A DNA stretch of 64,000 nucleotides from Parcubacteria group bacterium M10-OD1-1 (GCA_003056145.1 LSNL01000006.1:107167-171166), one strand, 5' to 3'; positions 49,380 to 58,475 are shown, counted from the stretch's first letter. The notes: generated by a model not told the origin, from the letters alone. Made by a program: numbers and translations.

Positions 49380-50234
49380 TCAGCTATTTTTTATTTTTTC
49401 TTCTATATCATCTCTTAAGCCATAGATCTCAGTCATATTTTCAAATTCCTCATCAGTCATCATTTTCTTAAGAGCAGTCTGCATAGCTTTAACATTTCCT
49501 TTTGGTCTTAATCCTCGACAACCCTGACAACTCATTCTCGCTGTTGGGCAAACAGCATCACAGCCACCTAAAATCATCGGACCAAAGCAAGGTATTCCTT
49601 CCAATAATAAACATTTATTACCTTTCTTACGACACTCAACACAAACTGGCTGATCAACAATAGCTGGAATTTTACCTTTTAAAAGTTCTGGAATGTATAA
49701 TAAAAATTCTTCAGCATTGATAGGGCAACCAGGAAAAGTAAAGTCCACTTTTACAAAATTATCTATTTCTCTAATTTCAGGATTATTAACTCCCTTAATA
49801 TATTTATAAACATGCTTAATAGTATTGGACCCTTCTTGATAATTTTTAATTTCTGGAATTCCTCCCATCGCTGCACAATTACCTAATGCCACTAAAAGCT
49901 TACTCCGTTTTCTAGCGTCTTCTAAGGTTTTAAAATTAGCCTTTGTTACTGGATTACCTTCCACAAAAACCAAATCTAATTTCTCTCCTGTATCTTCTTC
50001 ATCTTCAATTAAACGAAAATCTACCATATCAATCTTCTCAGCAAAATTTAAAAATTTTTCACCCAAATCCAAGAGCGCAAACTGACACCCTTCACAAGAA
50101 GTTAAGCTAATGATAGCTACTTTAGGTTTTTGTTTTTTTTCTTCAGTTGGTTGAGGACTTTGTTTATTTTTTTTATTCTTAATGGTTACTTTTATTGAAG
50201 CTTTTTTATTTTTCATAGTTATTTGATTTTTCAT
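49380..50234 (-). CDS. hydD: NiFe hydrogenase small (delta) subunit, group 3-like
   Basis: 284 residues, or 278 from the second ATG at 50216; the sequence around the two starts is a tandem repeat ATAACTATGAAAAAT. After a basic low-complexity start comes SLTSCEGCQFALLDL, LVALGNCAAMGG and FTFPGCPI, the four cysteines of the proximal [4Fe-4S] cluster. The tail holds QPVCVECRKKGNKCLL, IPCFGPMILGGCDAVCP and SCQGCRGL, typical of the two further clusters of group 3 hydrogenases. No Tat signal, so cytoplasmic. No genes for the beta and gamma (diaphorase) subunits precede it. Confidence 0.92.
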   Translation of the reverse strand: MKNQITMKNKKASIKVTIKNKKNKQSPQPTEEKKQKPKVAIISLTSCEGCQFALLDLGEKFLNFAEKIDMVDFRLIEDEEDTGEKLDLVFVEGNPVTKANFKTLEDARKRSKLLVALGNCAAMGGIPEIKNYQEGSNTIKHVYKYIKGVNNPEIREIDNFVKVDFTFPGCPINAEEFLLYIPELLKGKIPAIVDQPVCVECRKKGNKCLLLEGIPCFGPMILGGCDAVCPTARMSCQGCRGLRPKGNVKAMQTALKKMMTDEEFENMTEIYGLRDDIEEKIKNS

Positions 50235-50536
50235 AGTTATTTTTAATTAACTCTTTTACTATCTTAACAGATTTATAGCTTTTTTAAAAATAAATATTTA
50301 AAAAAAATGCTCCTCGCAAAAATCTTATTCAACTAGAAAAATTTTCTGCGCTTTTTAAATATGCTAAAAACTCCCGGCTAGGGAGTTTTTGTTTAGCAAA
50401 TTTCCAATTTACTTGGAGAAAGATAAGGAACCTTATCTTTATTATTTTTAGCTTTTCAGCTTTTCAGCTAGTCTATTTAGTTTTAAACTAAAACTCTATC
50501 CATAATCATTTAACATTTTGTTTTTATTTTAATTTT
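50235..50536. other. Intergenic region between the hydrogenase operon and the CAP gene
   Basis: About 300 bases. It holds the terminator-like hairpin at 50366-50390, a second palindrome AAAGATAAGG/CCTTATCTTT at 50419-50440, and a tandem CTTTTCAG stretch near 50452-50468. A possible -10 for the hydrogenase operon is TAAGAT near 50265, without a convincing -35. Confidence 0.45.
50366..50390. terminator. Intrinsic terminator hairpin downstream of the CAP gene
   Basis: The stem AAAAACTCCC/GGGAGTTTTT with a 5-base loop can be extended by GCTA/TAGC outside. On the minus strand it lies about 150 bases after the CAP gene stop and ends in TTTTTAGC. It separates the CAP gene from the hydrogenase operon. 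Confidence 0.7.
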
Positions 50537-51388
50537 TTAGACCTCTTTTAAACTTTGCCTTTGTTTATTTTCTTGGTTCATCACAATTATTTTTTCAGTC
50601 GCTACTGAAAGGAAGACTAACGGTAAAAGAATTATGGATATTGAAAAAATAGACATAAATAACCCAGAAATAAAGTTAAAAATAGCTATTTTATGTTGAC
50701 TTATTTTCTCCTTTACTCTCGTTTCTAAACTTAATGATTTTGAATTTTTAAGGTAACTATTATTGTTAATTTTTAAATTATTAGGCATCTTGTCTTTCAC
50801 CGCCAAAACTTGTGGGATTGCTTTATTTTTTTGATTTAATAAATTTGCCTTTTGATTGACCGAAAAAACTACTTGATTAGAAATTGTTGGTTTAGCTCCA
50901 AACAAAGCTCCAAATTCTTCTACTGTAATGATAGACATCTGTCCATTAACTATTCCTGCCCCAATTGCAATTCCAGTTTGTAAATAATGCTCGCTTAGAA
51001 TATTTTTTTGATGCTCTGGGCTAGCCATCCAAGCTTTATTTTGCTTCTCAACTGTTAGAAAGTTAATCGCTAAATTTTCCCCTGCATATTGATAATCGTA
51101 CTTATTTTTTTTATACCAATGCCATGGAGAAATTCCGCTTGGAGAAGTATGAGCAAAATAATGATGCGCAATCATATCATTTAATTTATCTTGAGCTACT
51201 TTCGTAAGTTTATCGTTTTTTTCTAAAGCTAGCTGTCCATTTTTAGCTCTATCTTGATTAATAAGTTTCAAAACTGAACTAATTGTTATCTGATTAGCCA
51301 AAGCTGGAGAAACGAAAAGTAAAGATATTGAAACTAATAAAAAAACTTGAAAAAAATATTTAATTTTAGATTTTTGTTTTCTAAACAT
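50537..51388 (-). CDS. Secreted CAP/SCP-domain protein with C-terminal membrane anchor
   Basis: 283 residues. Signal peptide about 10-31 (FFQVFLLVSISLLFVSPALA). The CAP domain (about 35-160) shows LINQDRAKNGQLAL, HHYFAHTSPSG, AGENLA and AWMASPEHQKNIL with the conserved His/Glu residues. A low-complexity linker and a C-terminal membrane helix (about 235-265) follow. CAP proteins in bacteria are of varied or unknown function, often cell-wall related. It is a single gene with a terminator. Confidence 0.9.
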   Translation of the reverse strand: MFRKQKSKIKYFFQVFLLVSISLLFVSPALANQITISSVLKLINQDRAKNGQLALEKNDKLTKVAQDKLNDMIAHHYFAHTSPSGISPWHWYKKNKYDYQYAGENLAINFLTVEKQNKAWMASPEHQKNILSEHYLQTGIAIGAGIVNGQMSIITVEEFGALFGAKPTISNQVVFSVNQKANLLNQKNKAIPQVLAVKDKMPNNLKINNNSYLKNSKSLSLETRVKEKISQHKIAIFNFISGLFMSIFSISIILLPLVFLSVATEKIIVMNQENKQRQSLKEV

Positions 51389-51579
51389 ACGTATTTTAAA
51401 ATAAAAAAAACGAGGATTTTCACCCGTTTTTTAGCTATTTCTAGCCATTTACAGTATAATTATAGCATACTTTTTCTAACTTGTCCAGCCTTAAATAAAA
51501 TTGATGTTGACTCCATAAATTTAATTTGCTAATATTTAATATGTTATTTGGCTATTAAACAGCCTTGTATTTATTTTAA

Positions 51580-51652
51580 GCGCCGGTAGCTCAGTGGATA
51601 GAGCAGTAGCCTTCTAAGCTATTGGTCGCAGGTTCGATTCCTGCCCGGCGCA
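51580..51652 (+). tRNA. tRNA-Arg (anticodon TCT)
   Basis: The cloverleaf GCGCCGGTAGCTCAGTGGAT, anticodon loop CTTCTAA, T-arm GCAGGTTCGATTCCTGC, acceptor closing CCGGCGC with discriminator A. CCA is not encoded. First of four tRNAs in tandem on the plus strand. Confidence 0.95.
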
Positions 51653-51661
51653 CTTCTTAAT

Positions 51662-51734
51662 GCGCCTATAGCTCAGTTGGTAGAGCAGTTGCCTCTTAAG
51701 CAAACGGTCCCAGGTTCGAGTCCCGGTGGGCGCA
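51662..51734 (+). tRNA. tRNA-Lys (anticodon CTT)
   Basis: Cloverleaf GCGCCTATAGCTCAGTTGGT, anticodon loop CTCTTAA and T-arm CCAGGTTCGAGTCCCGG. Acceptor GCGCCTA/TGGGCGC with one U-G pair; discriminator A, no CCA encoded. Confidence 0.95.
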
Positions 51735-51815
51735 CTAAAATTAAAAAGTAAAAATATTTTACTAAATAATTTAATTATTAACAAATATTAAAAATCATAA
51801 TTAAGTCTTTATAGG

Positions 51816-51887
51816 GGCGGCCATAGTTTAGTGGTAAAACACGGGTTTGTGGTACCTGGGTCTCGGGTTCGATTCCCGGTGGCCGCC
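51816..51887 (+). tRNA. tRNA-His (anticodon GTG)
   Basis: Acceptor GCGGCCA/TGGCCGC, extra G at -1 that faces C73, D-arm GTTTAGTGGTAAAAC, anticodon loop TTGTGGT and T-arm CGGGTTCGATTCCCG. Flanking bases extend the pairing outward by ATAGG/CCTAT, so the precursor would have a helix of about 13 bp. CCA is not fully encoded. Confidence 0.94.
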
Positions 51888-51923
51888 CCTATGAAGATTT
51901 ATTATTTTTTCTCATAAAAAAAT

Positions 51924-52000
51924 GCCCCTTTAGCTCAATTGGATAGAGCGTCTGGCTTCGGACCAGGAGGTTAAAGGTTCAAGTCCTTTAGGGGGCACCA
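51924..52000 (+). tRNA. tRNA-Arg (anticodon TCG), CCA encoded
   Basis: Cloverleaf GCCCCTTTAGCTCAATTGGA, anticodon loop CTTCGGA, T-arm AAAGGTTCAAGTCCTTT, discriminator A followed by encoded CCA. It is the last tRNA of the array and is followed by a terminator. Confidence 0.95.
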
Positions 52001-52011
52001 ACACAGAACTC

Positions 52012-52034
52012 GTCCGCCTTTGGCGGGCTTTTTC
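52012..52034 (+). terminator. Intrinsic terminator of the tRNA array
   Basis: Stem GTCCGCC/GGCGGGC with loop TTT and a T-run (CTTTTTCTTT) directly after it, 12 bases after the last tRNA. Confidence 0.8.
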
Positions 52035-52073
52035 TTTAGATAATCAAAAACATCTAGCAAACAATTGTGTTAA

Positions 52074-52098
52074 AAAACACCTCATCAAGAGGTGTTTT
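52074..52098. terminator. Bidirectional terminator downstream of T4P locus 2
   Basis: A perfect 10-bp stem AAAACACCTC/GAGGTGTTTT with a 5-base loop. On the minus strand it is followed by six T, 20 bases after the last gene of T4P locus 2; on the plus strand by GTTTTTT. Confidence 0.75.
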
Positions 52099-52117
52099 GT
52101 TTTTTCCCAAATTACTT

Positions 52118-52453
52118 TTAATTCTTTAGACGAAAAATATCATTTAACTTTTTAGGCGTTGCTTGAAAATTAGTTTTTCGTTTTTCAAAATCAGCCACCA
52201 CTTTTTTTAAATTAGACTTATTAAAAATAACTTTATGTTCAACACTTCTAGTATATGCTTGTTTCCTAGCTTCACTCCATTCTGGATGATAGATATAATT
52301 ATACCAAATAAAAATACAGTATCCAGTAGCTAGCATAACAGCTATTAAAATATAGATTTTTCCCTGTTGATCTAATAACCTAAAGAAATACTTCATTAGA
52401 TTCTTCCATTGGAAAAACTTTTTTATTTTTTCAGTTTTAAATTTTAATTTCAT
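52118..52453 (-). CDS. Small membrane protein at the end of T4P locus 2, unknown
   Basis: 111 residues. Basic N-terminus (KFKTEKIKKFFQWKNLMK), one membrane helix (about 33-52: IYILIAVMLATGYCIFIWY), then a charged outside part. It directly follows pilO2 (shared base 52453), in the position where pilP lies in classical pilMNOP operons. It has no lipobox and no recognisable PilP domain, so homology is not claimed. Confidence 0.6.
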   Translation of the reverse strand: MKLKFKTEKIKKFFQWKNLMKYFFRLLDQQGKIYILIAVMLATGYCIFIWYNYIYHPEWSEARKQAYTRSVEHKVIFNKSNLKKVVADFEKRKTNFQATPKKLNDIFRLKN

Positions 52454-53154
52454 TATTTTTTTATATAAACTAAAACATTTAATTTAGTCTTTAAAATATT
52501 TTTTTTCTCAGGAACTTTTTTAGAAGAATTATTAGAATTTATAACCGTTGAGGTAGCTTGGAAAAGTCCTGTTCCTAAATCATTGAGCTTATCGCCATTT
52601 TTAGCCACCGTCTTTTTTTCTGATTTTAAACTAATAATATTGATATAATAATTATTATTCTCTAGCCTATAGATAAAATCCACTAATCCCTGATAGTTCC
52701 CTTGTAAATTTATTTCCACCCTTAAATAACTTTTATATGGGACTGTATCTAAAATTCCTTTTTTAACAGCTCCTTTTTTAAGACTAGTTTGAATAACTTT
52801 TCTAGGATTCTGTGCATTATAAAAATTTCCAATTTTTAAGGCTATACCATTATTTGTTGATTGAGCCATTGACTCCAATTTTTCAATAAATTTTACCTCA
52901 CCTTTATTGTCTAAAATAACATCTAACTTTTTCTTTGAAGATAAATATATTCCCCAAGTTTTCTCCATTTGAGGAAATTCACTCAGTCTATTTTTTTTAA
53001 TTTGTTGCTCAATATTTTTCTTTTGAATTCCGTCAGAATTATCAATAACTTTATTTAATAAAGGCATCCAAAAAAAACGGATGATTGCCAAAAAAACTAT
53101 CCCGTAACCGATAATCGTTATCAATACTTTATTTTTTGCCCAAATATCTTTCAT
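52453..53154 (-). CDS. pilO: PilO-like protein (locus 2)
   Basis: 233 residues. One membrane helix (about 10-28), a helical linker (IEQQIKKNRLSEFPQMEKTW) and a C-terminal domain containing LQGNYQGLVDFIYRLENNNY, a PilO-type signature also seen in locus 1 (LSGSYSSIKQFFNDL). It overlaps the pilN2 stop by 4 bases, indicating translational coupling. Confidence 0.75.
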   Translation of the reverse strand: MKDIWAKNKVLITIIGYGIVFLAIIRFFWMPLLNKVIDNSDGIQKKNIEQQIKKNRLSEFPQMEKTWGIYLSSKKKLDVILDNKGEVKFIEKLESMAQSTNNGIALKIGNFYNAQNPRKVIQTSLKKGAVKKGILDTVPYKSYLRVEINLQGNYQGLVDFIYRLENNNYYINIISLKSEKKTVAKNGDKLNDLGTGLFQATSTVINSNNSSKKVPEKKNILKTKLNVLVYIKK

Positions 53155-53705
53155 TTATTTGATAAACAACTTTTCTCAATTTGAAAAGAAATTTTAAAAT
53201 TAATATTATTTTTATTAACTAAATTTGAAAGCGGAAGACTGACATCAAAAAAGCAACTATTTTTATCTAATTTATCTTTAAATATGATTAATTCATCTCT
53301 AGTATCAGCTTCTCCTTGCATGGTCACTTTAAAATCTTCTGTGCTTAAATTGTCAATAGTAATGCCTGGAAAAATAATTGTACTTAGCTGAGTAAACATT
53401 TTTGACCAGTATAACTGTTGCTTTTCAATAGCAATAACATTTTCTATTTTTAAATTAGCTTGCTTAAAATTAATATCGTATTGATTAATTTTGCTATATT
53501 GAGTTAAATTTTCATTTTTTTTCTGCTCATTTAAATAAACATTCAAATTCAAATTAGAAATATATTGAAAACTCATTAGCACCATGAAAAATGAAACTAA
53601 GGCTAATGAAATAATAATTTCTAGTTTAATTACCAACTTTAATTTCTTATTTTTGGCAATCGCTTCTTTCTTAGCTCGTGGTATTAAATTGATTTTTATT
53701 TTCAT
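53151..53705 (-). CDS. pilN: PilN-like protein (locus 2)
   Basis: 184 residues from the ATG at 53705 (MKIKINLIPRAKK); a start at 53732 would overlap pilM2. The cytoplasmic tail INLIPR is the standard PilM-binding motif of PilN. One membrane helix follows (about 29-48), then a helical region and a small domain (FPGITIDNLSTEDFKVTMQG). It begins 1 base after the pilM2 stop. Confidence 0.82.
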   Translation of the reverse strand: MKIKINLIPRAKKEAIAKNKKLKLVIKLEIIISLALVSFFMVLMSFQYISNLNLNVYLNEQKKNENLTQYSKINQYDINFKQANLKIENVIAIEKQQLYWSKMFTQLSTIIFPGITIDNLSTEDFKVTMQGEADTRDELIIFKDKLDKNSCFFDVSLPLSNLVNKNNINFKISFQIEKSCLSNK

Positions 53706-53706
53706 A

Positions 53707-54771
53707 TTATATTTCTCGCATAGCCAATCCAATTACTCCATTGTAACGGACTGAGTCTTCTCTGCTTATTATAGGTAAGTTTTTTCCTAAATTTAAATTA
53801 ATCCAAGTATCTCCAACTAAAACCTCTCTTAAGAGCCGGGCTGTCAAATAAGGAATTAAACCTTTTAAATTAGCTCCTCCACCCGAAATAATTATTTTTT
53901 CTACTTTAGCTGAATTTTTAGACATATTTTTATAAAAATCAATAGTTTTTTCTATTTCAATAGCTAAATTTTCCAAAAGTGATTTCATAGAATTAAAGAT
54001 AGAATCATTTTCAAAAGAATGTTCTATTCCTTGAATATCTCTTTCTTTTTTGGCTTCTTCTTTGGTAACATTTAAAATTTTAGAAATAGCATCTATAATT
54101 CCCGCTGAAGAAAATGGAATACTAGAAGTAAAATAAGGGATGACTCCTTCGGTAATAATAAAACCAGTCTTTTCCGTTCCTAAGTCAATAATCAAAGTTA
54201 CTTCTTCCATTTCAGCATTTTTTTTAATTAGACTTCGAGCAATTGCTATAGATTCCATTTCTAAACCATAAACATCTAATCCAGCTTTTTCTAAAACTTC
54301 TATTAAATCATCTGCTACTTCTCTAGCTACCGCTACTGTTAAAACATTTTGTTTACCATTTTCTTGATTTAAGAACTGCCAATCATAATAAATCTGATCT
54401 AATGATAAAGGGGTACTGGCTTCAACCTCCCATTTAACTGCTTCTTGTGACTCACTCTCATCAATCTTTGGAATACTGACAATCCGTAAAAAAACTTTTG
54501 ATTCTGGAATAGAAGCAATCACTTTTTTAGTATTTATTTTTTTTGGTCCCACTTTCTTAATTAATTTTTTAATAATTTCACTAACCTTTTCTTTATTAAT
54601 AATTCTTCCGTCTTTGATATAACCCGCTGGAATATTAGCTAAACCATAGCTTCTAATTTTATCTACTTCTCCATTTTTTTCTAATTGAAAAATTTTAACC
54701 GAGGAATCACTCAGATCTAAACCAAAGTATCTATCTTCAAAATTTATTATTTTCTTTTTCCAGAAATTCAT
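53707..54771 (-). CDS. pilM: PilM, actin-like pilus assembly protein (locus 2)
   Basis: 354 residues. Actin-like motifs: YFGLDLSDSSVKIFQLE, VTLIIDLGTEKTGFIIT and KIIISGGGANLKGLI. SLDQIYYDWQFLNQE is typical for PilM. Only moderately similar to the locus 1 copy, so the two loci are not a recent duplication. First gene of the pilMNO2 group, about 100 bases after the PilX-like gene. Confidence 0.9.
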   Translation of the reverse strand: MNFWKKKIINFEDRYFGLDLSDSSVKIFQLEKNGEVDKIRSYGLANIPAGYIKDGRIINKEKVSEIIKKLIKKVGPKKINTKKVIASIPESKVFLRIVSIPKIDESESQEAVKWEVEASTPLSLDQIYYDWQFLNQENGKQNVLTVAVAREVADDLIEVLEKAGLDVYGLEMESIAIARSLIKKNAEMEEVTLIIDLGTEKTGFIITEGVIPYFTSSIPFSSAGIIDAISKILNVTKEEAKKERDIQGIEHSFENDSIFNSMKSLLENLAIEIEKTIDFYKNMSKNSAKVEKIIISGGGANLKGLIPYLTARLLREVLVGDTWINLNLGKNLPIISREDSVRYNGVIGLAMREI

Positions 54772-54875
54772 ATTTTAATTTTAACATATTTATTTTTCTC
54801 TACCAAATTATTCAATCTTAATTTCTCTAATTAATTGTAGTACTTGAAATAAATATTATTCTATTTAGATAATAT

Positions 54876-56447
54876 TTATTGAGCAGTGGTCCATTTATCA
54901 ACAGCATATTCTGAGCCAGTCGGAAAATAAGGAGGTGGACTATAAAGTAAATTATTATCAAAATTTAGAGTACGATATTGATAACCTCCAGCAAAAGAAC
55001 CATCAGAATAACCCCAAGCGAATCCATAACGCAAGTCAGTCGCTAAAGAACCATTAAGAGTAATAGTATTTTTTAAGTCTAATACATAATTAACACACCC
55101 ATAGAACCAGCAGAAAAAAGACGAACGATAGTCTCTACAAGAATAAAATTTTCTACCTACTCGTCCACTTTGAGCAATTAGAGCTCCATCAATAGTTAAA
55201 AAATTCTGGCTATCTCTCAAGGCTTCTACATTTTTTTGAGCAATTAAACCAATAATGTCTTGACCATCAAAATTAGTGTAAGTTAAATTATGCATTCCTA
55301 TGTAAATGTTGGCTTTCTGACCTCCAATTAAATTAGCTGCCACAATTGTAATTTTTTTCTTATCTATTTTACCTTCTACCCACGCATTATTTTCTACAAA
55401 AATAATTCCTCCATCAGGAATAGTATAATTAGTAGTATTTTTTTCAGAAATTATGCTTCCGGTTCCTACATGAGCAATTTTTCCACAAGAATCATAAGTG
55501 TCTTTATCATAGTTAGTCACTAAACTCACTGACATAGTTCCATCTGTTTTTAATATAATATGCCTCCCGTAGCCGTTATCATTGAAATACAACCCATGAG
55601 CTGGATCCTTAGCTTGTGTTTTCATATACGATAAGTCCGATAAAACACCACTAAAATCTATCTCCTTAACTGGAAACTTCCTCCCTGCTTTGAAAACATC
55701 TGTTCTGGCTTGAACAGGGTTAGGTGGTGCTTCTAAGGGTCGAAAACTTTCATTAACTCCAGTAGCAGGAGGAATATTAACGTGAGTATGCACACCAAAT
55801 TCTTTATCACCAGAATGGTCTGGATCATCATAAGAAGGAACTGAGCTTGAGACAATGTTATAAGCTACACCATCTAATCTTAATCCTTTATTAGAATGAA
55901 TCTTTCCGTAGACTTTAGTTCCCCCTCCTAACCTAATAATATTATTAGTTAAAACCGCATATTCACTCCAAGATGGACGACGAAATCTAACTTTTATTTT
56001 TCTTTTTAAGCTTGGCATATCATTAGTCCAACCAGTGGCTACAACCGATACAATAGTAGAATCAGCTGCTGGTTTAATAGCTGAAATACTAAATTTCCCA
56101 ATAACATTATTATTACCATCTAAAAAATCTTGCTCATAGGGTGCTGAAATACCAAGAGCTAATCCATTTTGCCAAAAATTATTGATTTCTTGAGATGTTT
56201 TGCCAGATGTTTCATGAGCTAAATACCATTTATACCAATAAATTCCTGACTCCGCTATTTGAAAGGCCTTAGCTCTATTTGCTCTATTAATACTAAATTT
56301 GAGCTGAGAATTGATGTAACCAATCATAGAAACTAAAATTACTGAAACAGCAGTCATTATAATTAGAGCGTAGATCAAAGCTGAACCAGAAAAAATTCCG
56401 TTATTTTTTTGGCTTTCTGTGAGTTGTAATTTAGTGGACATATTCAT
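54876..56447 (-). CDS. Large PilX-like minor pilin with a C-terminal surface domain (locus 2)
   Basis: 523 residues. Hydrophobic helix at about 19-45 (SALIYALIIMTAVSVILVSM) followed by AKAFQIAESGIYWYKWYL, a PilX/GspK-type hallmark. The remainder is far larger than standard PilX. It is rich in Gly/Asn/Tyr with a GKIHSNKGLRLDG motif as in polymer-forming or DUF4900-type beta-helical domains, and has a cysteine cluster SCRDYRSSFFCWFYGCVNY. Probably a pilus-tip protein with a large beta-domain for binding; the ligand is unknown. Confidence 0.72.
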   Translation of the reverse strand: MNMSTKLQLTESQKNNGIFSGSALIYALIIMTAVSVILVSMIGYINSQLKFSINRANRAKAFQIAESGIYWYKWYLAHETSGKTSQEINNFWQNGLALGISAPYEQDFLDGNNNVIGKFSISAIKPAADSTIVSVVATGWTNDMPSLKRKIKVRFRRPSWSEYAVLTNNIIRLGGGTKVYGKIHSNKGLRLDGVAYNIVSSSVPSYDDPDHSGDKEFGVHTHVNIPPATGVNESFRPLEAPPNPVQARTDVFKAGRKFPVKEIDFSGVLSDLSYMKTQAKDPAHGLYFNDNGYGRHIILKTDGTMSVSLVTNYDKDTYDSCGKIAHVGTGSIISEKNTTNYTIPDGGIIFVENNAWVEGKIDKKKITIVAANLIGGQKANIYIGMHNLTYTNFDGQDIIGLIAQKNVEALRDSQNFLTIDGALIAQSGRVGRKFYSCRDYRSSFFCWFYGCVNYVLDLKNTITLNGSLATDLRYGFAWGYSDGSFAGGYQYRTLNFDNNLLYSPPPYFPTGSEYAVDKWTTAQ

Positions 56448-56465
56448 ATTTTTAGTTAGATAAAT

Positions 56466-57089
56466 CTAATCATTTAAATTTCTTAGCTCTGCAAATGATT
56501 GCATTTCTACGCTATCCGGAACGCGATGTGGATTAATATTAATTTTTAAATAAATTTTTACTAATCTAACATCTGAGACTGCTGCTGGCGTTGCTACTGG
56601 ATTATTAGTAGTATCACCTGGATAATTTTTATTATAATAATAAAAAATTGGTGTTGAATCATTATTAACAATTTTTGAAGCTATCGTTACTGTCTGACTG
56701 TCTCCTGCAGGATAAGTCTTAGGAATTGAACTAGTTGGTTCAGTAATTCCCATTAAAATATTTTCCCCACTTTTATAAAAATGCAACCTCTCCATTTTTC
56801 CATTACTATTATAATCCGAATAAATAGTCAATTCGTTATCTTTAGCTAAAACAATCGCATATGCTCCATTATCTCCTTGTTCAGCTTCTCTAATATATCT
56901 CACCATTTTATTTAATCCGACTGAAACCGCCATAGAAGATTGCCCCATTTCCAAAGTATAGGAATTAAGCCTCCAAGTTCTAGAAAAAAGCAAAGAAAAA
57001 CCGGCAATTCCAACAACTAAAATCACAATAGACATTACTGTTTCAATCAGAGTTAAGCCTTTTTTATTTTTTGAGAAAATTTTTGGCAT
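56466..57089 (-). CDS. Prepilin-like protein (locus 2)
   Basis: 207 residues. The signal KNKKGLTLIETVMSIVILVV has cleavage after Gly with Leu at +1 and Glu at +5. Then RTWRLNSYTLEMGQSSMAVS and a beta-rich globular part with DNELTIYSDYNSNGK, as in PilW/GspJ-type pseudopilins. Its start is joined to the stop of the 57089-58468 gene. Confidence 0.78.
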   Translation of the reverse strand: MPKIFSKNKKGLTLIETVMSIVILVVGIAGFSLLFSRTWRLNSYTLEMGQSSMAVSVGLNKMVRYIREAEQGDNGAYAIVLAKDNELTIYSDYNSNGKMERLHFYKSGENILMGITEPTSSIPKTYPAGDSQTVTIASKIVNNDSTPIFYYYNKNYPGDTTNNPVATPAAVSDVRLVKIYLKININPHRVPDSVEMQSFAELRNLND

Positions 57090-58468
57090 TATTTTGCAGT
57101 TAATGTTTGTGAAGAACTAATTAATTTCCCATCAATAGCAGTAACAGTCCCCGTATAGGTGTTATAACCTTCAGCCTTAATAGTAATATCATAAGTTCCA
57201 GGTAAAAGTTTTGTATCATTGACAGTTGGAAAAAAGGCCATTCCACTATTATCAGTTGCCACTGTTCGGTCATAATTTAAGCTAGTATTTTTTAACTCCA
57301 CCGAAGCCGAATTTAATGGAGAATTATCAACTTTCCTTAAGACATTAACTAAATAACCAGTAACTAATCTATCTGCTACTTTAATTTTGATATTATTAAT
57401 TATACCAAAAAGCAAAGAAAAAGGTGAGATTTGGTTCATTCCTACGATACTATATTTAGTTTCACTACTATCTAATCCAAGAGTGTATTGACCAAGACCA
57501 ACAGATTTATATTCTTTTGTCCCATCGGCACCAGTAACATCTACCTTATTAAATTTATAAACATTAAGCGGTGGCTGATCATTAGTCGTTCCTAATATTC
57601 TTCCACCTACTAATTTAAAATGTACGTCTGATACTGAATTACCTAAATAATCCACCGCTGAAATTTTAAGATCAGCTACTCTATAAACTACAATACTCAC
57701 ATTATTAATAGTTCCAGCAATTACCGTTGCATCAACATCTGTTGGATTGTAACTAGTTATCGGGTAAGGAGGAAAAGTATTAACTGTTTCATAACCTGTT
57801 TTACTAACAGTTAACTTATATTTTTGAATAGATTGTTTTAATCCGATAATTGTTATATTTCCTGCATTATCAGTTTGTCGGTCTTCTGAAATTCCTAAAT
57901 CACTATTTTCAATATGCACATTAAATCCAGCGACTCCATTATTCCCACCGTTAGCTTCAGCGAGAAGAATATTAATGGATAAAACTCCATCTGTAGCATC
58001 AACTGATTCTAAACCAGGAGGAGAAAACTGAGAAGCTATAAAAACATCTCCTCTATCCGCGTCACCATTATCCCAAGAAACAGTAACTCCAATTATTTTA
58101 TAATCCTCCCAATCAGCATCATCAGGAGAACCATCTAATGTTCCGTCAAAGGGATCATCTCGATAAGAAACCTCTGTCTGCACTTTATATTTTTGATTAT
58201 TTTCAATCACATTTTCCGTTTGTGGAATATTACCGGAAATAAACCCTCCTACCGTGCCTACATCTTTATACTTAAGATTACGGTCTATTTCCATTTTTTC
58301 ATTAGCGACAGAAATAGCTCCTAGGCGATTTTTAGAATTAACAATATATCTTGTTCCCAAAGAAAAAACTTGATAAAAAGTTACCACTACTAGCGAAAAA
58401 ATAAAAAGAAAAACTACTGATTCAATGTAAGTAAAACCTTTTTTATTTTTAAATTTATAACTATTCAT
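57089..58468 (-). CDS. Modular prepilin with carboxypeptidase-regulatory/Ig-like domains (locus 2)
   Basis: 459 residues. The signal NKKGFTYIESVVFLFIFSLV (Gly-Phe, Glu at +5) and NRLGAISVANEKMEIDRNLK match PilV-type pilins. After about residue 155 several Ig-like modules follow, of the kind seen in carboxypeptidase-regulatory and Cna-B domains (GISEDRQTDNAGNITIIGL, KYKLTVSKTGYETV, TYDITIKAEGYNTYTGTV). A pilin with an added string of such modules would extend from the fibre like an adhesin. Confidence 0.75.
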   Translation of the reverse strand: MNSYKFKNKKGFTYIESVVFLFIFSLVVVTFYQVFSLGTRYIVNSKNRLGAISVANEKMEIDRNLKYKDVGTVGGFISGNIPQTENVIENNQKYKVQTEVSYRDDPFDGTLDGSPDDADWEDYKIIGVTVSWDNGDADRGDVFIASQFSPPGLESVDATDGVLSINILLAEANGGNNGVAGFNVHIENSDLGISEDRQTDNAGNITIIGLKQSIQKYKLTVSKTGYETVNTFPPYPITSYNPTDVDATVIAGTINNVSIVVYRVADLKISAVDYLGNSVSDVHFKLVGGRILGTTNDQPPLNVYKFNKVDVTGADGTKEYKSVGLGQYTLGLDSSETKYSIVGMNQISPFSLLFGIINNIKIKVADRLVTGYLVNVLRKVDNSPLNSASVELKNTSLNYDRTVATDNSGMAFFPTVNDTKLLPGTYDITIKAEGYNTYTGTVTAIDGKLISSSQTLTAK

Positions 58469-58475
58469 CTAATTT

